A DNA stretch of 64,000 bases from VXPQ01 sp965248175 (GCA_965248175.1 OZ252093.1:1922001-1986000); one strand, 5' to 3'; shown: positions 8,689 through 17,775, counted from the stretch's first letter. Notes: generated from the letters alone by a model not told the origin. Translations and numbers: made by a program.

Positions 8689-8705
8689 TGTACGGTACCG
8701 TTTCC

Positions 8706-10472
8706 ATGCCCCCGCGTGATTTCGACCGCATTCTTGTTACTTCTGCGTTGCCGTACGCCAACGGGCCTCTTCATTTGGGTCATCTGGCGGGGGCGTATCT
8801 ACCTGCCGATCTCTATGCGCGCTACCAGCGCCTGAAGGGGCGGGATGTGCTCTACGTGTGCGGTTCCGACGAATTCGGGGTGGCCATCATGATGCGGGCG
8901 CACCGGGAAGGTATCTCTCCGCAGGATATCGTTGACGAATATCATCCGATGATTCGCGACAGTTTCGAGCGTTTCGGGATGAGTTTCGACTACTACGGGC
9001 GAACGACCTCCGACGTACATCGAAAAACCAGTCAGGATTTTTTTCGCCGGTTGGCCGAAAAGAACCTCTTCAGGTTAAAGACCGAAGAGCAACTCTACGA
9101 CCCGGAAGCAGAGATTTTTCTGGCCGACCGATTCGTGACAGGCACATGTCCAGCGTGCGGGTACGAAAGCGCCTACGGCGATCAGTGCGAGCGATGCGGC
9201 ATGTCTCTCAGTCCTGCGGAACTTGGTAACCCACGGAGCACACTGACGGATGCAGTTCCGGAACTGCGTGAAACCACACACTGGCACCTGCCGCTGGGTG
9301 ATTTGCAAGCGAAGCTCGAAGCGTGGATTGCGACGCATCCGGAGTGGAAGCCCAATGTGCTGGGCCAGATACGGAGCTGGTTTCAGGATGGATTGCGGGA
9401 TAGGGCCATTACGCGCGATGTGCCCTGGGGTGTTCCGGTGCCGGAAGATGTGGCGGAGGCGGTCGGCGTGGATGCGCGCGGTAAGGTGATCTACGTGTGG
9501 TTCGACGCTCCCATCGGATATATCTCGGCCACGAAGGAATGGGCGACCGCGACAGGGGATCCCGAAGCCTGGAAGCGGTACTGGCAGGACGACGGGACAA
9601 AGCTGTTGCACTTCATCGGCAAAGACAACATCGTGTTCCACTGCCTCATGTTCCCGGCTATGTTGATGGAGCATGGGGAGTTTGTGCTCGAGGATAACGT
9701 GCCGGCCAACGAATTTCTGAATCTCGAAGGGGAAAAATTGTCCACCAGCCGCGGCTGGGCTGTGTGGCTGCACGAATACCTTGAGGAATTTTCGCCTGAT
9801 TTGCTGCGGTACGCTATGGCGTCAACGCTCCCCGAAACGAAAGACGCCGATTTCAGTTGGGGCGATTTTCAGGCGCGCGTCAATGGAGAACTGGCCGACG
9901 TGTTGGGGAATTTTTTCCATCGGGCGATGACGTTCGCTGCAAGACACATGGATGGGAAAGTGCCCCCCCTGAAGGATGCGTCGCAAGAAGATCGGGAAAT
10001 ACTGGATGCGCTTGCGGAATTTCCGGCAAGGATAGGGCAACGGTACGAAACCTTTCGCAATCGCGAGGCCGTTTTCGAGACGATGCAACTGGCCCGGCTC
10101 GGAAACAAGTATTTCAACGACAGAGAGCCCTGGCGCACCGCAAAGACCGATCCCTGCGCTTGTGCTAATACGGTGCATGTGTCCTTGCAGCTTTGCGCGG
10201 CGCTTTCCGTGTTGCTGGAACCGTTGCTGCCGCACAGTGCGGTGCGGCTGCGGTCCATGCTTCGGTTACAGGGAGTGCGTTCGAGTGATGCCGGCGGAAA
10301 TGCAGGCCCGATTGGTTGGGATGAAGCGGCCGGGTCCTTACTTGAAGGCGGACATGAACTGGGCACCCCCAAAATTCTTTTTCGCAAGGTCGAGGACGTA
10401 CAGATCGCGGCGCAGTTGGAGAAGCTTCGCAGGAGAGCGGCGGAATCGGAGGGGGGAAGGAGTGCACGGTAG
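8706..10472 (+). CDS. metG: Methionyl-tRNA synthetase
   Basis: MetG charges tRNA-Met. I chose the ATG at 8706 (MPPRDFDRILVTSALPYANG), which places the class I HIGH-type motif (PLHLGHLAG) at the normal distance. A reading from 8640 would run through the 26-bp repeats. The zinc-knuckle Cys set is present (CPACGYESAYGDQCERCG), and the KMSKS-type loop is KLSTSRG. The protein is 588 residues long and ends soon after the anticodon-binding helices; many Bacteroidota MetRS proteins are longer because of a C-terminal tRNA-binding/dimerisation domain, which is missing here. Confidence 0.95.
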   Translation: MPPRDFDRILVTSALPYANGPLHLGHLAGAYLPADLYARYQRLKGRDVLYVCGSDEFGVAIMMRAHREGISPQDIVDEYHPMIRDSFERFGMSFDYYGRTTSDVHRKTSQDFFRRLAEKNLFRLKTEEQLYDPEAEIFLADRFVTGTCPACGYESAYGDQCERCGMSLSPAELGNPRSTLTDAVPELRETTHWHLPLGDLQAKLEAWIATHPEWKPNVLGQIRSWFQDGLRDRAITRDVPWGVPVPEDVAEAVGVDARGKVIYVWFDAPIGYISATKEWATATGDPEAWKRYWQDDGTKLLHFIGKDNIVFHCLMFPAMLMEHGEFVLEDNVPANEFLNLEGEKLSTSRGWAVWLHEYLEEFSPDLLRYAMASTLPETKDADFSWGDFQARVNGELADVLGNFFHRAMTFAARHMDGKVPPLKDASQEDREILDALAEFPARIGQRYETFRNREAVFETMQLARLGNKYFNDREPWRTAKTDPCACANTVHVSLQLCAALSVLLEPLLPHSAVRLRSMLRLQGVRSSDAGGNAGPIGWDEAAGSLLEGGHELGTPKILFRKVEDVQIAAQLEKLRRRAAESEGGRSAR

Positions 10473-10560
10473 CCGGGTGCACTATGGGTTGTATATAATT
10501 TTCTGCAACAAATAGACGAATGTATTCTGATCGTAGGTTTGTCACTAAAACGCTTCCTCG

Positions 10561-10623
10561 CATCTTTTTTCCACAGATGCTAAACTATCCGGCATGGTCC
10601 AAATTATGATGCTCGTCAAGTGA
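10561..10623 (+). pseudogene. Relic of a T9SS cargo C-terminus
   Basis: A short in-frame stretch ends KLSGMVQIMMLVK then TGA. This matches the end of a type A sorting domain and closely echoes the spondin-domain gene, which ends TMMLVK with nearby similar bases (ATGATGCTGGTGAAGTGA versus ATGATGCTCGTCAAGTGA). No longer open frame extends upstream. The rest of the 264-base gap between metG and the MscS gene (10473-10736) shows nothing else I can identify. It is most likely the tail of a deleted cargo gene. Confidence 0.5.
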
Positions 10624-10736
10624 ATCGGTGCATCCATTATGATCGGAGCAGGGCGAGATGTTGACCGGATTCGTAAACGAGACCGTCCAGTCCGGCGAAA
10701 CCGTATGCGCAGACGATGATCATAAGGCAGGCGTAC

Positions 10737-11801
10737 CTACCCCTGCTTGACATGTACTGTACGGGTGGGAAAAGCGAATTCGATGCTTTCTTCCTCGAAG
10801 CGGCGGAATACCGCAAGATTAATCGCCTGCTGAATGTCCATGAAGGTCAGGTAGTCAGGCGTTGCCATGTAATACACCACCTCGAAATCGAGCGTGGAAT
10901 CGCCGAATCGGGCAAAGTGTGCCCGGTCGAACCGGGTATACTCCTGCGCCTCGACGATCTCCCGTACCATGTCCGGAATGCGCTCGAGTTGCTCTGCAGA
11001 CGTGTCGTAGGCCACTCCCAGTGAAAAGACGTTCCGCCGCTCCTGCATCCGCTTGTAGTTTCGTATCCGGCTACCAAGCAGATCGCCGTTGGCAACCACG
11101 AGCTGTTCCCCGGACAAGCTGCGCAGGCGCGTCGTTTTCAAACCAACTTTCTCGACCGTCCCCAGCGTATCTCCCACGATCAGAAAATCGCCCACCTCGA
11201 ATGGCTTGTCGAGCACGATAGTGAGCGAGGCAAACAAATCCCCGAGGATATTCTGCATGGCGAGCGCCACGGCGATACCACCTATCCCGAGCCCGGCGAT
11301 AAGCGCCGTGACGTCAATGCCGAAGTTGTCCAGCGCAACGAGAAGAAGCGCCGTATAAAGCAGCAGACGGGCAAGGAAGCCGATCGCCTGCATGGACGTG
11401 ACCGCACCGGCATCTTTCTCAAGTTTCCGCTCCTTGTAAAGCCGGACCCAGTCCGTAATAGCGGCATTTCCCCAGAACACGACCTGCACAAGCAGAAACA
11501 CGAAGGCGATCCGGGATATGTAGCTCGTTACCTGTTCGGACAATGGTATTGCGCCCACCGCTATGTACAGGGAGAGCGCAACGAGGAAATACAGTTTCGT
11601 ACGCTCCAGAAGCGTCACGAAAATGTCGTCTACGATGGTCGTTGTGCGCGTCGCCAGCCGGTGAAAACGCCGGAGGAGTATGCGGTGGGCAAACACCAGA
11701 GCAACAGCGATCACCGCCCAGACAACGCCCAACATGAACCAGGCGTCAAGCGGCGAACCGAGCCATGCCACTTCTCCCAAACTATTCATAAAATTTCCCA
11801 T
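10737..11801 (-). CDS. Small-conductance mechanosensitive ion channel (MscS family)
   Basis: The 354-residue protein has membrane segments at about residues 20-40, 70-90, 95-115 and 140-160. These are followed by the pore-lining TM3 helix rich in Gly and Ala (IAGLGIGGIAVALAMQNILGD) and the beta domain (DKPFEVGDFLIVGDTLGTVEKVGLKTTRLRS in outline). The end is the alpha/beta cytoplasmic region. Such channels open under membrane tension to release solutes on osmotic downshock. The start is 10 bases after the stop of the GCS2-CBS gene, so the two are probably co-transcribed. Confidence 0.93.
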   Translation of the reverse strand: MGNFMNSLGEVAWLGSPLDAWFMLGVVWAVIAVALVFAHRILLRRFHRLATRTTTIVDDIFVTLLERTKLYFLVALSLYIAVGAIPLSEQVTSYISRIAFVFLLVQVVFWGNAAITDWVRLYKERKLEKDAGAVTSMQAIGFLARLLLYTALLLVALDNFGIDVTALIAGLGIGGIAVALAMQNILGDLFASLTIVLDKPFEVGDFLIVGDTLGTVEKVGLKTTRLRSLSGEQLVVANGDLLGSRIRNYKRMQERRNVFSLGVAYDTSAEQLERIPDMVREIVEAQEYTRFDRAHFARFGDSTLDFEVVYYMATPDYLTFMDIQQAINLAVFRRFEEESIEFAFPTRTVHVKQG

Positions 11802-11810
11802 GCCGATGTC

Positions 11811-13769
11811 TTATGCATTCGATTCGGGATCGGGAGAAACGGGATCGCTTTGCACCATAGTAGATATTCCCTGATCGAGGATGCGACCGGCGATCTCGAT
11901 AAAATCTTTCTCTGTGATAATGCCGATCAGGCGCCCGTCCCGGATCACCGGCAGCGATCCTATTTTCAGGTCCCGCATCTTGTGGATGGCTTCTATCGCG
12001 AGCGTATCCGGAGAGACCGTAACCAGATCCCGGATCATCACATCCTTCACCGGCAGATTCTGCCCGCCTCTGTGCTGCTCCGCCATCAGGCGAAGCAAAT
12101 TCCGGTGGCTGACAAGTCCCACCAGACGGTGCCCGTTATCTTCGACCAGCACATGCCGGATGTGCTTCCAGTCCATCAGGCACGCCACCAGTTCGACCAG
12201 TTCCTCTTCGTTGACCGTGACGAGGTCGGTGCTCATGTACTCCTCCACGCGCGCTTTGTCAAAACGGCGTTCCGAAATACCTTCCTGCGCCTCGGCTTCC
12301 GGCCACGTATGTACAGGCGCACCCTCTTTTTGGCGATTTACCGTGGCGGCGACCACGGCGCTCAGCCGCTCGGCCCGTGTGGCTTTCGGGCGCATCGTAA
12401 GCAAAGAATGGAGTTGCCAGTGGGCGCCGGTCCGGCGGGACGTTACGCGTTCCTCGATAATATCCAGGTAACGAGTAATGTCTTCGGTGACAATACCCGC
12501 TTCACGTAAGCCCTCCCGGGCGAGCGGAAGCAGCTCGTCGCAAATCAATTCACACGCAGAAACCCGTCGTCCGTCGAGCCACACGAACTGTGCCGCCAGT
12601 CCGAGGCGGGCCGCCGCCACGAAATTTCCCATAGCGTCGTCAAAATCCATGACACGCCGAATATCCGGACAGGCATTGGACAACCCCATGGTCAACCCGA
12701 ACCAGAATGCGGCGTTCGCCATCTCGTCGATCACGGTCGGACCGGAAGGCAGGATACGGTTTTCGATTCGCAGTGTCGGGTTTCCGTCCGTTACGCCATA
12801 GCAGGCCCGGTTCCAACGATATACGGTGCCATTGTACAGTTGAAGAGCCTGGAGCTTCGGAGCGCGCCCTGCCTCCAGCGCCTTCATAGGATCTTCTATC
12901 TCGGATTTCGAGAGCAGAATCCGGAACCGGGAAATGTCTTCCTGGAAAATTTCCAGCACCGACCGGTCTATCCATTTCGTTCCGAAATGCACGCGCGGAC
13001 TCATCTCCCGGATGTACAGATTCGAACTGCGCGTATCCACAGCCTGCTGGAACAGGGCGATGCGCGTTTCCTGCCAGAGACGCTTTCCGAACAGAGTGGG
13101 CGAATTGACGGCAGCGGCAAGCACCGGACCGGTCGCTGCCTGTGCAATGTTGTACATCGCGGCGAATTCGTCGGGATGCACCTGTAAATGCGTCTGAAAA
13201 CTCGTGTTACACCCTTCCAGCGTGATGCTGTCGTGCTTGACGTAGAGTTCGTCCGTACCCCGGATCTGCAGCTCGGCGGGGCCGCCGCGCAGCCGAGCGA
13301 TCGCCTCGTTCAGCGCATGGTAGCGAGGGGCGGGCATCATATGCGTAAGGTCCAGATCGGACAATGTGATCGTGGGCAGGATGCCTGCCAGTACGACATG
13401 CGCTCCAACTTCCTCGACAACCTTGCGTACACTTTCCACTGCTTCCTCGACAGAACGCTCCATACGGCGCAGGCAATCGCCCCGGAACACGACCGGGTCC
13501 AGATTCAGTTCGAGATTGAACTTCATCAACTCCGCGACTACCCGGTCATCATCGGCCGCCCGTTCCAGTACCTGTTCGGCGACCGGGGCCGGACGCCAGC
13601 GATCATCCACCAGAAACATCTCCTGCTCCACCCCGATTCGGCGCACGCCCGACTCGAACTTATTCTCTTCCAGTAAATATTCCAGCGCGCGAACGTCCTC
13701 AATGAGCCGATACGTAAACCGGCGCAAGGAGGCCTCGTCCATCTCGGGCGTCAGGTTCTGTTCTCCCAT
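11811..13769 (-). CDS. Glutamate-cysteine-ligase-like (GCS2) protein fused to a CBS pair
   Basis: Residues about 40-480 belong to the GCS2 carboxylate-amine ligase superfamily: RIGVEQEMFLVDD holds metal/ATP-binding acidic residues, followed by LTHMMPAPRY, GCNTSFQTHLQVHPDEF, and a late RIENRILPSGPT element. Residues about 515-640 form two CBS motifs (YMSTDLVTVNEEE ... RHVLVEDNG; MIRDLVTVSPDTLAIEA ... IITEKDF), which usually bind adenosine nucleotides. The total is 652 residues, against about 370-450 for stand-alone GCS2 enzymes. The substrate cannot be read from the sequence. The adjacent MscS gene and the CBS pair hint at a role in osmotic or energy-linked control, which is an inference. Confidence 0.85.
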   Translation of the reverse strand: MGEQNLTPEMDEASLRRFTYRLIEDVRALEYLLEENKFESGVRRIGVEQEMFLVDDRWRPAPVAEQVLERAADDDRVVAELMKFNLELNLDPVVFRGDCLRRMERSVEEAVESVRKVVEEVGAHVVLAGILPTITLSDLDLTHMMPAPRYHALNEAIARLRGGPAELQIRGTDELYVKHDSITLEGCNTSFQTHLQVHPDEFAAMYNIAQAATGPVLAAAVNSPTLFGKRLWQETRIALFQQAVDTRSSNLYIREMSPRVHFGTKWIDRSVLEIFQEDISRFRILLSKSEIEDPMKALEAGRAPKLQALQLYNGTVYRWNRACYGVTDGNPTLRIENRILPSGPTVIDEMANAAFWFGLTMGLSNACPDIRRVMDFDDAMGNFVAAARLGLAAQFVWLDGRRVSACELICDELLPLAREGLREAGIVTEDITRYLDIIEERVTSRRTGAHWQLHSLLTMRPKATRAERLSAVVAATVNRQKEGAPVHTWPEAEAQEGISERRFDKARVEEYMSTDLVTVNEEELVELVACLMDWKHIRHVLVEDNGHRLVGLVSHRNLLRLMAEQHRGGQNLPVKDVMIRDLVTVSPDTLAIEAIHKMRDLKIGSLPVIRDGRLIGIITEKDFIEIAGRILDQGISTMVQSDPVSPDPESNA

Positions 13770-13889
13770 CGGAACACTGAGGTTGGCTTCGAATCATGTC
13801 CGAGATGGCGCCTTGCGGCGGCGCGGCTTAGCCACGGGCTCACTCCGCAACATAACCCTCTCGAAATTATAGCATACGGTGAAATCCAT

Positions 13890-14206
13890 TCCGGCGCATA
13901 TGGTTTCTTGTCACCGCTTGCAGAGGATTTGAGCAGGGCGGGACCTTCTCCTTCGTAGATCAGATCGCAGACTGCTCCGAGTCCCCCGCGCCACCTGCCG
14001 ATTCCTCCTGGGTCGGGTCGCGGCTCGTGGCGCTGGATGAAGAAGGGGAACCGCTCTTCGGTTACCTCGATACTGGGCGATCGTATTCCCCCGGCCACGT
14101 TGATCTTGAGGATTTGGGACATGGCTGTGCGCAGCATTGCCTCGGTCATTTCCAGGGCGGTGGACTCCAACCGGTGCTCCATCACTGCCAGAGTGATATG
14201 GGGTCG
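13890..14206 (-). pseudogene. Hydantoinase B / oxoprolinase (HyuB) fragment, N-terminal plus mid-C region
   Basis: After an in-frame stop, the frame reads HITLAVMEHRLESTALEM, like the first helix of HyuB. It then jumps to SPSIEVTEERFPFFIQRHE and RPDPGGIGRWRGGLGAVCDL, a signature from the C-terminal third of HyuB. Roughly 400 residues of the family's usual ~550 are missing between them, so this is an internally deleted remnant. The frame loses family likeness near 13890 (SGDKKPYAPE) and runs on without meaning to 13751, over the start of the GCS2-CBS gene. Confidence 0.6.
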
Positions 14207-14348
14207 TCATGCCCGGGGTTATCCTGACTGTGCACATGAGCGGAGTTGTGTGTGGGTTCCAGCGTGGCCGGGGCGGTGTGCCGGTTCACGCGCAACTCGA
14301 TGCCACCCATGGGATCGATAGTGGCGTGGTCGCCGGGCTAACCGGGCC

Positions 14349-14837
14349 ATGGGAATGCAGGCCCGCATTGGAGCGAATCGGGAAGTGTACGAAGCCGGGG
14401 GCGCGCGGTGCGTTATCAACCCCGATTTTGCCACTGGGAAGATCACATCCATCAAGGCCGGCCTGAACGCTCTGGGCGCCGGCGAGTCGGGGACGATCCT
14501 GATGCTTAAAGTGGATCAGCCCCGCAGTTCCGACATCATTAGACAAGCGCTGGACGCGCACCACGGCGCGGATGATGCGTTGATCACCATACCGACCTGC
14601 GGGGGGAAAGGCGGACACCCCATTGCCGTGAGCGGGTCATTGCTGTCGGAGCTGCGGGCCATTCAGGGGTCAACCCAGGGAATGAGGGCGGCGACACGGC
14701 GGCATCAGGCCGAGACGCAGCGGGTGGAATTGGGAGCAGAGGAACTGCTCTGGGACGTGAATACGCCAGAGCAATATAAGATTGCCCTGGCGGCTGCGGG
14801 GTTCAGACTCCCGGAAAAGAATTTTCTGTCGCTGTAG
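14349..14837 (+). pseudogene. MocA-like molybdenum cofactor nucleotidyltransferase, C-terminal fragment
   Basis: The 162-codon frame matches the C-terminal two-thirds of MocA/MobA-like nucleotidyltransferases: CVINPDFATGKITSIKAGL, metal-binding LMLKVDQPRSS, GKGGHPIAVS, and the end VNTPEQYKIAL. The N-terminal LAAG(x)SxRMG nucleotide-binding loop is absent, and no upstream frame supplies it, so the gene is 5'-truncated. Intact relatives sit beside molybdenum hydroxylase genes. Together with the hyuB pieces it suggests the debris of a purine/hydantoin catabolic locus, which is an inference. Confidence 0.6.
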
Positions 14838-14936
14838 CTGAGGTACACCGGCGTTTTAGACCCTAAAGGGGCGGTCCCCGTCGCGGTTTTCCCACCATCC
14901 ACGATGTAAGCGCCCTCATGTGAGATAAATTATTGC

Positions 14937-14981
14937 CTTATCAATAATAGACTTGACAATTATTGATAAGTCATGTATTAT
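14937..14981 (+). promoter_or_regulatory. Sigma70-like promoter with perfect operator palindrome before marR
   Basis: A textbook -35 TTGACA (14953-14958) and -10 TATTAT (14976-14981) are separated by 17 bases. A perfect 12-bp inverted repeat, CTTATCAATAAT (14937-14948) and ATTATTGATAAG (14959-14970), brackets the -35 box, with its right arm in the -35/-10 spacer. That is the expected position for a MarR-type autorepressor. The predicted transcription start (about 14987-14989) falls on the ATG at 14988, so the mRNA may be leaderless. Confidence 0.8.
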
Positions 14982-14987
14982 AACGAC

Positions 14988-15437
14988 ATGAACACTCAGC
15001 AAAAAAGAACGCCGCAAGACGGGCTGGGATTCTGGATCGGCTCCCTGGGCTCGGCAATGAAGAAGAGCATGAACCGACGCCTGGCGCCGTTCGATCTCAC
15101 AACAGCCCAGTGGGCCATCATGGAGACCTGTTACAAGGGCGAGGCCGATTCAATATCGACGTTGTGCCGATATATCCCGGTGGATCCTGCCGCCATCAGC
15201 CGCCAGGTTGACCGTCTGGTTGAGAAAGGACTGGTTCAGCGCCGCCGCAGCAGCCGGGACCGGCGGACGGTGCACATTACCCTCACTCTCGCCGGCCGGG
15301 AGCTGGTGCCTCGTCTGGCCCGCCTGGTACACGCCAACAATGACCACTTCATGGATCGACTCGACAGCGCAGAGCAAGCGGAGTTCGTCAGGCTGCTGCT
15401 AAAGATGCTGTCGCCCACCGACGGAGAAAGCGGATGA
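14988..15437 (+). CDS. MarR-family transcriptional regulator
   Basis: The 149-residue winged-helix protein contains LTTAQWAIMETCYKGEADSI (helices before the recognition region), ISRQVDRLVEKGLVQRR (recognition helix) and SSRDRRTVHITLTLAG (wing), the standard MarR order. I chose the ATG at 14988; an earlier ATG at 14973 lies between the -35 and -10 boxes and cannot be on the transcript. The palindrome in the promoter suggests autoregulation, released by a small ligand. Downstream are a YcaC-like hydrolase and an MFS exporter, so it probably controls a detoxification or efflux unit. Confidence 0.92.
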   Translation: MNTQQKRTPQDGLGFWIGSLGSAMKKSMNRRLAPFDLTTAQWAIMETCYKGEADSISTLCRYIPVDPAAISRQVDRLVEKGLVQRRRSSRDRRTVHITLTLAGRELVPRLARLVHANNDHFMDRLDSAEQAEFVRLLLKMLSPTDGESG

Positions 15438-15533
15438 CGGAGGGACGAAAACGGTTACAGACTGAACAGCCAGCACTACCGACGAGGCCGGCGCCGTGCC
15501 GGCGAACCAATTCCAAACAACCCGGAGGTTGAC

Positions 15534-16148
15534 ATGACTACCCAAATCGCGAGAGACCCTAAAACCGACCACCTGCTCACCCCTGAAAATGCCGCGCTGA
15601 TTCTGATCGACTTCCAGCCGGGTTTAATTAACGGCACCAGATCGGTCAGCCGCGAGATTCTGGTCAATAACGTGGTGGCCCTGGCCAAGACCGGCACCCT
15701 GTTCCGCTTGCCCATCGTGCTCTCCACCGTAGGCGTAACCGCCGGGTATCAGGAGGACACCATCCTGGAACTAAAGGAAGTCCTGCCCGGCATTCCCACC
15801 GTTGACCGCCGTGCGGTTAACGCCTGGGAGGAACCGGCTTTCCGCGAAGCTGTAATCGCCACCGGCCGGTCCAAAGTCATCATGGCCGGGCTGTGGACCG
15901 AAGTGTGCCTGGTGTTCCCCGCGCTGGACATGCTAAACGAAGGCTACCAGGTGTACGCTGTGTCCGACGCCTCAGGCGGAACCAGCGTCGATGCCCACGA
16001 GCGCGGGATGCAGCGGATTATCCAGGCCGGCGCGGTTCCCGTCACCTGGGAAGCCGCAATGGCCGAACTGGGCCGTCTGAACATGGCCGACTACGACATG
16101 AACGGCTTCATCGAACTGATGAACGTGCACTTGCCCAGAAGCGTCTAA
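15534..16148 (+). CDS. YcaC-like cysteine hydrolase (isochorismatase superfamily)
   Basis: The 204-residue protein has the isochorismatase-like fold: catalytic Asp26 in ALILIDFQPG, nucleophile C125 in AGLWTEVCLVF, and the cis-peptide loop before it. The element TVDRRAVNAWEEP and the overall length fit the YcaC subgroup, whose natural substrates are unknown. A strong Shine-Dalgarno GGAGGT (15524-15529) precedes the ATG, unlike most genes in the window. It lies 96 bases after marR on the same strand, and a GC-rich hairpin follows it. Confidence 0.9.
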   Translation: MTTQIARDPKTDHLLTPENAALILIDFQPGLINGTRSVSREILVNNVVALAKTGTLFRLPIVLSTVGVTAGYQEDTILELKEVLPGIPTVDRRAVNAWEEPAFREAVIATGRSKVIMAGLWTEVCLVFPALDMLNEGYQVYAVSDASGGTSVDAHERGMQRIIQAGAVPVTWEAAMAELGRLNMADYDMNGFIELMNVHLPRSV

Positions 16149-16161
16149 ATCCCGCCAAACC

Positions 16162-16191
16162 TGCCGGGGCCTATCGTAGCCGGTCCCGGCA
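16162..16191 (+). terminator. GC-rich hairpin after the YcaC-like gene
   Basis: TGCCGGGGCC (16162-16171) can pair over ten positions (one G-U) with GGTCCCGGCA (16182-16191) around a 10-base loop. Only a short AAATTT follows, not a T run, so it may be a weak terminator or an mRNA-stabilising hairpin between the hydrolase and the MFS gene. Confidence 0.4.
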
Positions 16192-16254
16192 AATTTACGT
16201 CATTTCGCTAAAACGACGATGGCGTCACGATGCCGGCAAAGATGAGGAGGGACT

Positions 16255-17775
16255 ATGAACGCGGTCGATGATTCAGGACAGGGAGCCACTGTTTTGCTAA
16301 TTATTTGTATCGCCCTTTCCCTTAGTGTGTTAAACGCCTCTGCGCTGGGGGTTATGCTCCCCGACATTGCCGCCGACCTGTCGGTGGATACGGTTCAACA
16401 GGGTTGGGTAATGACCGGGTTTCTTCTGGTCTTTGGTATTGCAATCCCGTTCTACGGCCGGCTTGCCGACCGGTACGGGGCCAAGCCTTTGTTCATCCTG
16501 GGATTGAGCATCTTCCCTATCGGGTCGTTGGTGTGCGCGCTGGCGCCAAGTTTCGAGCTTCTGCTGTTGGGTAGAATCATTCAGGCCGGTGGCGGGGCTG
16601 CCGTCCCCGGCTTGGGTATGACGCTAGCCAGCCGAGCTTACGGCCCTAATTCCCGCGGGAAAGCCCTGGGGATTCTGGCTGCCACCATCGGCGCTGGCTC
16701 CGCCGCGGGGCCATTACTGGGCGGGACGCTGTCAACCACCCTGGGGTGGCAATCGATATTTTTTATTAACGCCGGATCGATTTTGCTGGTTCCGATAGCC
16801 ATGCGAATCTTGCCCGGCGGCGAACCGCGCTCTGCGGCCAGTCTGGACTTTTGGGGTGGAGCAGCGTTGGGAATGGTGGTAGTTGGCGCGCTGCTGGCGC
16901 CGTCGGTGGCTGTGCGGTCGGGCTGGCTTTCGCTCCCGGTTCTGGTGGGGGTGGCCATCTTCGGCGTGGGTTTACTGGCGTTGCTGTATCGGCAGCGCAA
17001 AGCCGATTCGCCATTCATACCCGGGGAATTTCTGCACAGTCGCCAGTATGTGGCCCTGCTGGGCATTAGCTTTAGCGTAATGGCGGCTAATTTAGCCGTC
17101 CTGATCGGAATTCCCATTCTGATTGCCGCATTCCATGGGTTGACCGCCGTTCAAGTGGGCCTGGTGATGCTGCCCGGCGCGGTATGCAGTTCGGTATTCG
17201 GCGTGTTGGCTGGCCGACTTACCGATCGAAAAGGCGGTAAACTGCCGATGCGGGCGGGAGCGCCAATCATGCTGCTGGCAGTACTGGGGTTATCTACCTG
17301 GTCGGGCGTATCAATCTGGGCCGTTGCCTTTTTTGCCGGGTTGCTCGGCGCAGGATTCGGTCTGCTCAATACGCCGTTGGTGGCGACGATTTCAAAGATC
17401 ATGCATGGTCCGATGCTGGCGTCGGCCTTGAGTATCAATTCCATGCTGTTCTTCCTGGGCGGCAGTTTTGGCACAACCGTCCTGATCGCGGTAACTGCTG
17501 CGCGAGGAGCGCCGGACAGCAATCCGGTAAACCCCTTTTACTCTGGCGCGGCGTCCGGCTTTAGCGATGGCTTTCTGATACTGGCCCTCCCGGTGATCGT
17601 CGCTCTGGCCTTGTTATTGCCCTTCACTAATGTTGCCAAGCCAACCGTCGCCGGGGCCGCGATGCAAGCAGAACCGGATGAGGTCGCAAGCCCTGGATGG
17701 ACTGCCGATTGTTCCGTGCCCTGGACGCCCCAGTGCGTGGAACATCTGGAAACCACCCCGGCTCCAGCAAGCTAG
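16255..17775 (+). CDS. MFS drug:H+ antiporter, EmrB/DHA2-like
   Basis: The 506-residue protein has about 14 hydrophobic segments, as in the DHA2 group. Motif A is GRLADRYGAKPLF after TM2, and motif C lies in TM5 (ATIGAGSAAGPLLGG, with the GP pair). ALSLSVLNASALGVMLPDIA in TM1 is the usual place of the antiporter motif D. A strong Shine-Dalgarno GAGGAGGG (16243-16250) precedes the ATG. The last ~40 residues form a hydrophilic tail with two Cys. With the MarR gene it looks like a regulated efflux pair; the YcaC-like enzyme could modify the same compound, which is an inference. Confidence 0.92.
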   Translation: MNAVDDSGQGATVLLIICIALSLSVLNASALGVMLPDIAADLSVDTVQQGWVMTGFLLVFGIAIPFYGRLADRYGAKPLFILGLSIFPIGSLVCALAPSFELLLLGRIIQAGGGAAVPGLGMTLASRAYGPNSRGKALGILAATIGAGSAAGPLLGGTLSTTLGWQSIFFINAGSILLVPIAMRILPGGEPRSAASLDFWGGAALGMVVVGALLAPSVAVRSGWLSLPVLVGVAIFGVGLLALLYRQRKADSPFIPGEFLHSRQYVALLGISFSVMAANLAVLIGIPILIAAFHGLTAVQVGLVMLPGAVCSSVFGVLAGRLTDRKGGKLPMRAGAPIMLLAVLGLSTWSGVSIWAVAFFAGLLGAGFGLLNTPLVATISKIMHGPMLASALSINSMLFFLGGSFGTTVLIAVTAARGAPDSNPVNPFYSGAASGFSDGFLILALPVIVALALLLPFTNVAKPTVAGAAMQAEPDEVASPGWTADCSVPWTPQCVEHLETTPAPAS

